Part shown: positions 37,272-51,400 of the stretch, in pieces
Layout: each line of letters opens with the position of its first letter
Position numbering within the stretch: position 1 is the stretch's first letter
From: Halichondria panicea
Taxonomy: Eukaryota; Porifera; Demospongiae; Suberitida; Halichondriidae
NCBI RefSeq assembly: GCF_963675165.1
Contig: NC_087391.1
Coordinates: 5,674,126 to 5,738,125, forward strand
Length of the DNA stretch: 64,000 nt
Direction: 5' to 3'
Notes under the pieces: generated by a model
Seen by the model: only the letters and a program-made list of their open reading frames with translations
What the model was told of the DNA's origin: nothing
Database searches by the model: none
Made by a program: the position numbers and the translations under genes

Positions 37272-39754
37272 ATGGTGATGATGAAGGAGCTATTGCTACT
37301 AGCTGCTGTACTGTGTGTCTGCCTGCACACCACACGAGCTGGCCCAGCATGCAACAAGTAACCTCTCCACACACACACACACACACACACACTAGCTAGG
37401 ATACTTTAAATTAATAGAGTCAGAGACGATTCTGTTCCAATTTAAAGTAATAATTTATGATGAGTCTGCTTTTCTACAGCCCAGTGTACTGTTATGGAGA
37501 CCTTCTAGATGCGGTTCAAAGGTCGAATATATTCCCTGATTCCAAGACGTTTGTTGATCGTCCTCTCAAAGCCAGTCCGGAGGTCATCCTTTCATCTTTT
37601 ACAGCCTCCCCGCCCACACAGCTGCATCAGTTTGTGCTCAACTGGACACTCGAGAGCAACTCCGACTTGTTGCCATGGGAACCAGACGACTGGACGGAGG
37701 GGTGAGTACATATTGTTTGATATTACATTTTGTATAATTGGATTCTCAGGCCATCTTTTATTGCTGACCTTGCGGATCCTTTGGTACGAGAATGGGCGAA
37801 TGGGCTGAATAAGGAATGGAGGTTGTTGGGTCGCCAGGTATCACCCTCAGTGAGACAACAGCCAGATCAGCACTCTCTCCTACCATTGCCACACCCCTTC
37901 ATAGTACCAGGGGGACGCTTTGGAGAGATCTACTACTGGTAGGCACTTGCTAATAATGTGTGCAGCAGCTGAGATTACGTTGAGTTAGGATTGTGCTTTT
38001 AATACTTCTTGAGAAGAAAAAGTAATGGGCTATTGTAAGAGGATTTTTTAGAAATGGGCCTGTTTTTATTACTTTGAGTGCACGTAACTTGAGTTAGGAT
38101 TGTGCATTTTCACAGTTACAAGATGCATTTTGTAGCCCTTTGAAGTACCTATCTATAGATCCCAACCCCACCCACCCCCTCCCAGGGACACCTACTGGAT
38201 AGTGAAGGGACTGCTACTGTGTGAGATGCAACAGACAGCCCAGAACATGGTGCTCAATCTACTCTCTCTAGTGGACAAGTAAGCCACTGTCCTACAGCTA
38301 ACAGTACACACACAATACTGATATAGATATGGTATGGTCCCTAATGGTGGGCGTGTGTACTACACCCGTCGCAGTCAACCCCCACTCCTCACACAAATGG
38401 TGGACCTAGTGTATGGTGCCACAGAGAACGTGACGTTCCTGACAGAGGCCTTACCACGACTGAGTAAGGAATGGGAGTTCTGGATGAATGAGAGGGTGGT
38501 CTCAGTACAGGGATACAGCCTCAACAGATATGCTGTGGACATTGACAGCCCCAGACCAGAGGCGTACACTGAGGACCTGGCCACTGCAAGCACACTGCCT
38601 CTAGGTGAGTGAGCTATTGTATCAGTCTATGGATTGGTGGTACACCCGCCTTCCAGTTGATCGTCCCTTGCTGTACACCCAGCTGACCTCCGCCGCAGAG
38701 TCTGGGATGGACTTCTCCTCACGCTGGCTACGAGATGGTCATACTCTCTCCACCATACACACACAGAGCATTGTACCAGTCGACCTCAACGCTATATTAT
38801 GCAGCAATGAAGCAACTCTAGCTAGACTGTACACAATCATTGGTGAGTGGGTCATGCTATTATAATAATTATTTTGTCAAAGAATTTTAAGTGCTCTTTC
38901 ATGCGTAGTGTTGTTTGCTGTGCAGGGAACACTTCTGCTGCTGCCATGTTTGAAGCAGCCAAGGCCTCACGTGAGCAATACTTTGATGCCTTGTTCTGGA
39001 ATGAGACTGAGGGGCTGTGGTTGGACTGGAACCGAGACACTGGCAATCACTCCACTGGTTTCTACAGCTCATCACTAGTACCACTGTTATGGGGTTGTTC
39101 TGTCAACACAAGCCAGCACAGACGTGTGCTTACCTCTCTGAGGGAACGAGGACTACTCAACTATCCCGGTGGACTACCAACCTCTCTGTATGAGTCAGGA
39201 CAGCAGTGGGACTACCCTAATGTATGGGCACCTCATCAGTGGTTCCCTGTGGTAGCATGGCAGCAATCACAGGATCAAGAGCTACAAGCTGCTGCTCAGC
39301 ACATGGCAGAGGCGTGGATAGTGTCTACCTATACTGGATGGAAGCAATACAACCGCACCATGTTTGAGAAAGTAAGTCAATTCTCTGTTCACTATTATTT
39401 CACGTTCATTCATGTACACAGTATAACTGCACTGTGTCTGGAGTACCTGGAGGGGGGGGGGAGTATGTCATCCAAGCCGGGTTCGGTTGGACTAACGGAG
39501 TCACTCTACACTTCCTCTCGCTTTTTCCAGCCTCCACTGTGGACCACCCCCCCTCTCTTGGTTGGGTCGCTCCTGTGGTGGTGCTATTGATACTGCTAAT
39601 TGCAGGGACACTCCCCTGTGTGTTGTGGTTGCAATGGATCTATAAGACAGGGGAGAGGAGATACAGGAACAGAGTGCAACAAGGTCCCACCATGGATGAA
39701 GAAACTAAGAGCGATGACACTCTAGACACTAACGAGCATAGAGAACTGTTATGA
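37272..39754 (+). CDS. TREH: Trehalase, membrane-anchored (GH37)
   Basis: Eight exons (37272-37357, 37480-37701, 37750-37938, 38186-38278, 38327-38604, 38657-38842, 38926-39371, 39422-39754) encode 610 residues. It hydrolyses trehalose to two glucose molecules. The N-terminus [18 protein letters not shown] is a signal peptide. Trehalase signature 1 reads [15 protein letters not shown] and signature 2 [12 protein letters not shown]. The glycine-rich [17 protein letters not shown] near the end is typical. The C-terminus has one transmembrane helix ([17 protein letters not shown]) followed by a basic then acidic cytoplasmic tail, so this is an ectoenzyme held by a helix; the human enzyme is GPI-anchored. 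In-frame ATGs also occur at 37278 and 37281. It shares its promoter region with Artemis. Confidence 0.95.
38035..38155. repeat. Interspersed repeat, family B (partial)
   Basis: The words ATGGGCCTG, AACTTGAGTTAGGATTGTGC, ATTTTCACAGTTACAA and GCATTTTGTAGCCCTTTGAA match the copy at 46660-46905. It lies in trehalase intron 3. No coding capacity. Confidence 0.6.
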
Positions 39755-40040
39755 TCCATTAAGTTATTACGTGTTTTTTGTCAACTTTGTGATAAATTGT
39801 CTTTGATATGAATGACGTTACGCCATGTACTTAAAAGGGGTGAACTTGCCTGTATAATTATACTCAGGAGCAGATTAATTTATGTCATATTTTCCAATTA
39901 ATTTATAAGCATGCATGGCAGCCATTACCAGAAATGTAAAAGTCATGTGGCATACATTTAATGTAGTGATTTTGTCTATAATTATATAGATGGCATACAA
40001 AACAATTAGATCATGAGCACTGTGATAATAGTGAGTTAGT

Positions 40041-40712
40041 TCAAGTGAAAGCATCTTGTGCGCCAGTGTCTGTAGGTCTCATTCCCCTAGCCCGCAATAC
40101 AGCCTCTCGTTGCTTCTTCTCGTTGTCTCTTGCCTCCTGTTGTTTTCTCTGAGCCTCGAGCACATCATCAATGGAGACCTGCACTAGGCTCTGTGTTGAC
40201 TCCTTGAGGGCATCCTAGTGCATGGGGTATCATTGTAGATGAGGATTAGACACGAGTACTCAACTTACTATCTCTCCACATAGAGCGACATTCTCCCCTC
40301 GTACCAGATATATACCTCGAGGGATGTCTCCATATTGCTGCCCTACATAGATGCGCTCCACTGTGTCTTGCAGCAGGAGGTTAGCTAGTGTCAGGGAGAG
40401 GGGGTGGGGTAAGTATGGGGGCGTGCGTATGTATGAGGGGGTGGGGTAAGTATGGGGGCGTGCGTATGTATGGTACGAGTCTCACCAAACTGATCCACAC
40501 TCCTCAGATAACCGATGAGTGTCTTGCCGTCCCTCAGGACAACCAGTATTCGCTCTGTATATACATAAACAGAGAGGGGAGTGTGTACTACTGTATGCAT
40601 TTAGCTGCCACTCACTATCTATCTCCTGCACGAGACTTGCTGTGCCGGGTAAGTATGTCCCCAGACCTTCAGCGCTGCTATTGGTTGGTCCTGTAGTTGA
40701 GTCCTCTGCCAT
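40041..40712 (-). CDS. LSM1: LSm1, decapping-complex Sm-like protein
   Basis: Four exons (40712-40616, 40554-40486, 40384-40269, 40214-40041) encode 151 residues. After a short Ser/Thr-rich N-terminus the protein reads YLPGTASLVQEIDKRILVVL, the Sm1 motif (DGKTLIGYLRSVDQFANLLL), then the Sm2 motif IPRGIYLVRGENVALCGEI, and ends in a Lys/Arg/Gln-rich helix. This matches LSM1 along its length, and the PGTASL start is diagnostic. LSM1 joins LSM2-7 in the cytoplasmic ring that binds deadenylated mRNA and promotes decapping. The N-terminal extension is about 18 residues longer than in human. It is divergent from DNAJC17. Confidence 0.95.
40394..40474. repeat. Two-copy direct repeat in LSM1 intron 2
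   Basis: Two copies of about 42 bp containing GGGGGTGGGGTAAGTATGGG then GGCGTGCGTATGTATG lie between LSM1 exons 2 and 3. No coding role is seen. Confidence 0.85.
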
Positions 40713-40923
40713 TTCCTAGAAAATGTTTCTGATACAAACAGGTAAGGGTCGGCTCGGAAAAATCAGGATTTCACTGGAACTTAATTTTTATTGCAAAATC
40801 GTATAGCGGGGGCTGATGTTTAAATTTAATTATGCGGGTCCAAATTATTTTTAGACCCCCTGTTTGACCTTTGTACTTTAATATACTTCCAAATCAAGCA
40901 CACCAACACAACCCCTACAAAGA
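40713..40923. promoter_or_regulatory. Shared LSM1/DNAJC17 divergent promoter
   Basis: 211 bp between divergent start codons. It holds an A+T-rich centre and the imperfect dyad CGGGGGCTGATG/GCGGGTCCAAATT. No AAGATGGGCGTG motif and no clear known box was found. Confidence 0.4.
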
Positions 40924-42242
40924 ATGGCGAGTGCTAGCAGCCTCCCTCGAGATCTGGCCACAGAGATTGGAGTGGAAGATCTGTACGAGTACCTAGGTAT
41001 CAGTTCTGCAAGCACAGACAAAGAGGTGAATCACTGAGTCTGTTAGCCTGGTCTTTATAACTATATCTGTGTCTAGATCACAAGAGGCTATCGTAAGAAG
41101 GCACTCAGATACCATCCTGACAAGAATCCGGATGATCCAAAAGCTGCTGACTTATTTGAGAAGCTCTCCAAAGCTTACAGTATCCTCACTGACCCCGCTG
41201 CCAAAGTACGTACCGTTATTATAGTGTTACCATAGCAATAGCAATAGCTAGTGTTACTATAGCGATCCCTGTCCTTAGGGTGCGTATGACAAGTGGCTGA
41301 AAGCAAAGCAGGCGGCTAAAGTGAGGCATGAAGAACTGAATGCCAAGAGAAGAAAACTCAAAGAATGTAATCTATCCTTCCCATTATCACACCCACATAT
41401 CTCTCCATTGTTCTTGTGTGTAGCGCTGGAGAGTAGAGAGAGTCAATTATCCACTAGGGGGTGGAGCGACGAGAGAGAGGCAGCAAAGAAAATGCAAAAA
41501 GAGGTTAAACACCATACACCCCTGGCTTAAATTACACTCCTTTTCTGCAATTACCTCCTCTGCAGATTGAGCGTCTTCGAGATGAGGGCTTCCGTAAGAT
41601 ACATGAGCAGGAGGAGATATTGAGACGTCAGCTCCAGGCTCCACCCCCTGAAGACAACGAAGACCTCCTTCCCACGCTGAAGGTCACCTGGAGGGCCAAA
41701 ACCAGCGACCCAACTAATGGTGGCTACTCAAAAGAATCCCTCACTTATTTATTCTCAAAAGTAAGGCAGTGTATCCAGCTAGTGTACGTTACTCTATCCC
41801 CCTCCTCTAGTTTGGGCCTATACATCATGTGCTGGTCTCCAGTAAGAAGAGTGGTAAAGCTTTGGTCTCCTTCCAACACACCACTAATACTGTGAGTCAT
41901 ATATACACACAATAATTATTATGTATAACCCTCTGACTGGCTGGTTGCTTGCAGCTGAGTACTCTGGAATCTGGGATTGGAGTATCCACCAATCCATTGA
42001 CAATCTCCTGGGTGAGTGGGGCCCCTTCTACCACTGATGGGAGTGTACCTGGTGGAGATGTGGGGACGAGTGTGCCTGTGCAGAGTGTGAAGAGTGTGCC
42101 AGCGAGTGTGCCTGTGAGGAGTGTGAGGGGTGTGGAGAGTGTGGATGACTATGAGAGCCTAACCCTAATGCGATTGAGACAAGCAGAGGAGAGAAAGAGA
42201 CTCAACCAACAGCTCCTCCAAGAGCAACAAGAACCTTCTTGA
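40924..42242 (+). CDS. DNAJC17: DnaJ homologue subfamily C member 17 (J domain + RRM)
   Basis: Seven exons (40924-41025, 41077-41205, 41279-41366, 41424-41503, 41566-41760, 41811-41891, 41955-42242) encode 320 residues (human 304). The J domain starts at [10 protein letters not shown] (about residue 19), has the HPD tripeptide in [10 protein letters not shown], and ends [17 protein letters not shown] basic coiled-coil follows, then an RNA-recognition motif with LKVTWRA and GKALVSFQ, and a Lys/Gln-rich tail. HPD stimulates Hsp70 ATPase. The J-plus-RRM layout is specific to DNAJC17, a spliceosome-associated co-chaperone. The first ATG fits the family start. It is tail-to-tail with the PPP1R36-like gene. 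Confidence 0.93.
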
Positions 42243-42447
42243 ACTATATCATTAGCTAGGTATTAATTATTGCATCTCATGTGTTGTTAGTCAAACCATT
42301 CATTTGTAGCACTATAATTCTTATACATGTAACATTATTGTCGAGTAAAAAAATTCTTGTTTAAAAAATTATGTGAAAAATTAAGGCAGTCTGTATAAAA
42401 ACACATTAGAATCTAATATAATTATTGATGATGTATAAAGAACATGC

Positions 42448-44425
42448 TTAGAATGAACTGTCACTATCTCCCTCATCCTCTATGATGTCACTGATAATGC
42501 TATCTGTCTCGTCTGCTGACTCAGCACCGTCCTCGTCCAGATAGCGGAGGGTGGTGGGGTCATAGTACGTCCTCCTATCACCAATAATCCCCAGTCTCTC
42601 GGGAGGGCTGCATGCATGCATGCATGGTGGATCATGATAGTACGAGCATAATAGGGTACACCTTACCTCCAGTTGGTGGGTAGAAAGTTCCCCTCTTGCC
42701 TGTGCATGGGAAATGTTGGGCTATAGCTGTTAACGGCATATTCACTTACTTTGGTGGTTTGCAGGCTGTCTCAAATACCCATGGATACTTGTCCTTAGGC
42801 TGTGGGAAGTAACTCGTGTGTGCTTCTGAGTGCAGGCTATAATTATGGACAATATGCAATAAGGCACAAGGCACAATGATGGATAACTTACTCTTTCATC
42901 ATTCCTACAAACGGTCTCTCATAGACAATCTTGTAAGTTAGACTGAGAAGAAATTAATTATTATCGATATATTAAAATGTGTCAGTACTTACTATTGTTC
43001 ACTGGATTTCTTGATATCTCCTAAACCCTCCACCCTCACAGCAGCTGCACCATCTGCATGCAACCATTAGTACGTGTACAGGACAGTGTACATGCAGTGA
43101 CTGTATACCATTTCCACTATTGAAGTCTCTGTTGAACTGTGGAGTTCTGAAGAAACTGCACCCACACACACACACACAGTGATGTCATGAGATACTCAAT
43201 GCCTACTACACACCCACCTTCCCAGCTGTTGATGGACCACCTCCCAGTCCTTGTAACCAAAGGTGACCCACACCACATACAATATGAACTCATACAGCAC
43301 CTGCAGGAACATCATTCCCACCATAACTCCAGTGTATAGGGGAGTACGGTGAATTGCATTCAGTACAAAATACCTCAAAAAATTCCTTGTCAGTCTGTGT
43401 TCTGGACACCCTCAACCTGCACACACACACACCATTAGGACCCCCTGCATTGTACATCATTACTATACCCCCTGCATTGCCTACCTCCCGGCCTGACAGT
43501 GGTGACTCTCAGAGTGCCCAAGGCCGAGTATGATTCTGGAATATGCTTCACCAAGGTTGATCCTACTCTGTGCCAGCTCGTCCCTCCAGTGTCGTAGCGT
43601 CTCTCGGCAACCATCACCAAGGGAACTGCAGGGACTGTTTATCAATCACACACAGATATGAGCTCACGGCTTACCCTGGTATGGCTACGTTATCATCATT
43701 GAGTGCTTTATTGTGCTCCCTCCAACAGTTGTAGTAGATGAGTGTTGACCAGAGGAGGTGGTCCATCTCAGGTGTACTGTGTGTGTGGGGGAGGGGGTGG
43801 TCTGACTCAGAGACACAAGGTACTAATAGCTGCTTACTGTGAACAACTGTCAAACAGATGACAAGTGTTTCGTCGTGTCTTCTTGAGAGTGTCGTCACCA
43901 ATCAGCTTAACAGCAACAACTGCATGTGTACATAATTATGACCGATCAAAAATAACGCTAGGTCCCCAGCATTTTTAGAGTACTAGAGTCGGCTCTGTAA
44001 GTGTAACTAGAGTTCTGATGAGGTCACAACTTGTAGAGGGTGAGACTAAAAGATGTACTAGAGGAACACTAATTGATAACTAACCTTTGATGTCTTGCAG
44101 TGATATTACTCCATCATCATCGCTGCCTGTCATTTCAGTTGTTTGTGTATATGCTGGCAGCCATGGTCTTGGCTTTGAGTGTGAGACTCTGCCCTTCAAG
44201 CTACACAGTGGTTCAATTCATCATACATACAGCTAAGGAGGATATAAATTACCAGTACTGTATAGCTACCTTTGAAATTCCAGTTCTCCAGTAGCCTCCT
44301 TCCACACCCACGCACCTGTTCCCATGGCCGCTGAGCTCTGAGCCTGATGAGGGAGACAAGCTAGGTTAACACAGACACACTTTAGCTATTCTACTGACCT
44401 CAGGTATAACATCTTTAGCAGCCAT
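42448..44425 (-). CDS. PPP1R36: Protein phosphatase 1 regulatory subunit 36-like
   Basis: Fourteen small exons encode 342 residues: 44425-44399, 44343-44270, 44122-44085, 43919-43838, 43776-43675, 43625-43485, 43416-43374, 43300-43218, 43155-43109, 43053-42993, 42942-42892, 42836-42750, 42699-42667, 42607-42448. All phases join and the total is a whole number of codons. Recognisable blocks are SRIILGLGHSESHHC, TQTDKEFFEVLYEFILYVVW, HQQLGRFFRTPQFN and ERLGIIGDRRTYYDP, with an acidic C-terminus DEGDSDSSF. These match my memory of PPP1R36, a little-studied PP1-binding protein linked to testis and cilia. I see no clear RVxF docking motif. Exon 12 uses the acceptor after ATTATAG rather than a nearer CACAG, because only that keeps the conserved frame. 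The family call is moderately sure. Confidence 0.7.
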
Positions 44426-44610
44426 AGCTCTGCAGAAAAGGGGGAGGGGCTGCCTTAATAAAAAATTTTCTCTGGGTTTTCCCCTTTCAAGCACACGCAC
44501 ACCTTCAACACACCCCAGTAAAAAAACAAAAGTTAATTAAAAGTTAGCTAACAACAGCTACAGAGCTAGAGAAGTACTGTATCATATATCCAGATCTAGC
44601 TCTTATAATT
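44426..44610. promoter_or_regulatory. Shared PPP1R36-like/asparaginase divergent promoter
   Basis: 185 bp between divergent start codons. A GGGGGAGGGGC box lies next to PPP1R36 and an A-rich stretch is central. No X-box or AAGATGGGCGTG motif is seen. Confidence 0.4.
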
Positions 44611-48232
<3,622 letters not shown>

Positions 48233-48462
48233 CAGAAACTCTTTAGCTTATAAAGCTAGCTGACTAACACTGACTCACTTTAGTCACCCTGTACCACCAC
48301 ATGCATATGCTCTTTTATTCAATAATATTTATATTTGTTGACAATGCTGTAATCGTGTATTAAATAATTATGTGATTAAAAAAATTGTTGCTGCAATAAT
48401 TAATTAAAAATCTTTGAACTATAATTATACGGGGAACATGAATGAAATTAGTGTTCAGTTAA

Positions 48463-51400
48463 TTAGAGAGTTGTCAATTGTTCTGAGCGTTTGATAATTC
48501 CTCCGCCCATCAGCTGTTGCTCTGGCGGCCGTCTCTGCTGCTGATCGTACGTAGTCCCCCTAGGCTGATATTGCCCTCCGCGGCCTGAAGGCGTTCGATG
48601 AAACAAGTCAGAACCAGCTTCTCTTGTTCGAGTAGCACCATAGTCGGATGATGACAGCACTTGTACTCGGGGATCTTGGAGGGATCTCCTCCTGCGTTCG
48701 TCGTCTATGAGTCTCTGTCTCTGCAGCTCCCTCTGTTTGCTTAGCTCCCTCCCTTTGGCTTGCTCTCTTGCGTGCTGTCGAATGAACTTATCATCAGAGG
48801 AGGGAGAAACAGAGCCGTGTCTGTCTATCCTCACCGGCATGTCTACGTCCTCATCAATGTCTCTGTTCTGGAACACCAACTCTCTATTTAAGTTATCAAT
48901 GCTTCCATTGAGATGATCTGAACTGCGGCGTACTCCAGACTTCCCTCTTCTGCCTCCCTGACGAGTTAGACTGAGATTATCAGCTGATGGGAAAATGAGA
49001 TTGTCTCTGTCGCTAGCCTCGAATGAATCGCTACTAGTGCTACCAGCGTTGCCGTTAGTGATAATGCCGATATACCTCTCGTTGAAGTTATCCACGTCCA
49101 GTGATCCACTTTGCTCAGGAACAGTTTCCAATGTCATAGCGTATCCTTGAGACAGGGGGTTGATATCCTGTTTCCCTTTCCTGCCCACTCCTAATCGTCT
49201 GGAGGTAACCCCCGCGTCCATGGGGAGGGCGTCAGGCATCACCATTCCCCCTGAGGTGATATTGAATGGGCTGTCGACGGGAATGCCAGAGCTGCTGCCA
49301 TGGCTAGAGTTGAGACTGAACATGGAGGACATGGGTGTCACCGGTGGAGGCATACTAGGGAAGAACCCAATGCCCTCACTGCCATTGCCCAGCATATCGT
49401 TGGACGCTGGGTAGTTGTCAATTTGAGAGAGTGGGGTTAGTCCGAGTGAGAGGTAGGCTTGGGTTGGATCCTCGCTGAACTGTAGGTCAATCAGTTCATC
49501 TTCTTCGTACTCAGCATAGGGACTGGTTCGACTGCTGGCCCCGGTATGGTAGGAGGAGGCAGGCATGTCCGTCCCAGTGGACTCATAGAACGAGTGCTGC
49601 ACAGAGGAGAGAGAGGGGGATAAGGGTATTACATGCTACTGTTAGGTGATTTACAAGAAGCGTACATGATTATTACATGATTATTATTTTACTACATGAT
49701 TATTACAAGTATATGTATGGAAATTGGCCAAATAATAGTAGTTGAACTCACCTTTACAGCTTGCTTTGCCATGTGAGGGGGTGGTCTGCCATACTGTGAG
49801 TGGTCCTTGATGAGTGGTCGTCCTGAGTGCCCACTCATGATACCATCATCTCCAGTGCCAGAGTGATAGATGTGGTGGTTAGGGATGAGGTCTATACTTG
49901 ACTCAATCTGACTATAGTGGTTGGCATGGTGAAGGGGAACAATGTCGATGGGGCTCATCTCCTGTACAGAGGGGAGGAGGGTAATTAAGCTAGGTATACA
50001 ATCAGCCATGCATACACAGGTATAGTAAATACAACCATGCAGTATGCATGCACGGAGGTAGTTGTTGCGAATCTACTAATGACTTACCACATTCTCTTCT
50101 TCACCAAACCAGAAGTCAGAGGCCCTGGACGATGGCCTGTGGCCAGTGTTGGGAGCGTAGCGTCTTTTCTTGTTCCTCTTTAGGACGTACCGAATGACGA
50201 ATACAAGGACTACTGCTAGGAGTAAGAGGATGACAACACCCATGCCACCACCAATAGCGGCAACAGGCACAGGCACATCAGCACTTGGGGTATCTTCTAC
50301 ATCTGAGGGCGTTGTTGTGTCTTGAGTGGTTGGCGGTGTTGTGTCTTGAGTGGTTGGCGGTGTTGTGCCTTGAGTGGGCGATGGTGTTGTGCCTTGAGTG
50401 GGCGATGGTGTTGTGTCTTGAGTGGTTGGCGGTGTTGTGTCTTGCGTGGGCGATGGTGTTGTGTCTTGCGTGGGCGATGGTGTTGTGTCTTGCGTGGGCG
50501 ATGGTGTTGTGTCTTGCGTGGGCGATGGTGTTGTGCCTTGCGTGGGCGGTTGTATTGTGCCTTGAGTAGTCCCAGTGGGTGTCTCCGTGTGTGAGACTAT
50601 CGGGGTTTCAGTAAGTCCAGGAGTAGTTGTCTGTATTACTGCTTGTGTCGAGCTGCTGGTTGCAGAAGATGTCTCAACTGCAGTAGAGATGACACTGGTT
50701 GTTGAAGATTCTGTGGTGGGAGTTGGTACAATATTACTGGTAGTAGTCGCTATTATAACCGTGTCTGTTGAGGTTACTTGTAGCATTTGTGTAGCAGCAG
50801 ATTCACTTGAAATCATCGTTGAGATTGGGTTAACACTCATCGTAGATGTTGTGCCTGGGTCTGAGATTGTGGAAACAATTGACGACAGAGTTGCACTAGT
50901 GGATTGTACACTGGAGGATGATGACATGCTAGACAATATAGTTGTACTTGGGGATGGAGTTACGCTTGAGGATGGAGCTGCGCTTGAGGATGGAGCTGCG
51001 CTTGAGGGTGGAGCTGCGCTTGAGGATGGAGCTGCGCTTGAGGATGGAGCTGCGCTTGAGGATGGAGCTGCGCTTGAGGATGGAGCTGCGCTTGAGGGTG
51101 GAGCTGCGATTGAGGATGGCGACATGCTTGATGATACAGTTGCACTGGTCAATGCTGGCACACTAAGGGATGGCGACATGCTTGACGAAACAGTTGCACT
51201 GGTCAATGCTGGCACACTAGGAGATGGCGACATGCTTGAAGATACTGTTACACTGGTCGATGCTGGCACACTAGGAGATGGCGACATGCTTGACGATACA
51301 GTTGCACTGGTCGATGCTGGCACACTAAGGGATGGCGACATGCTTGACGATACAGTTGCACTGGTCGATGCTGGTACACTAGGAGATGGCGACATGCTTG

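Noticed and set aside
42750-42799. Shorter exon 12 of the PPP1R36-like gene using the nearer CACAG acceptor
   Set aside because: It shifts the frame and destroys the conserved PKDKYPWVF and ERLGIIGDRRTYYDP blocks; the upstream ATTATAG acceptor keeps them.
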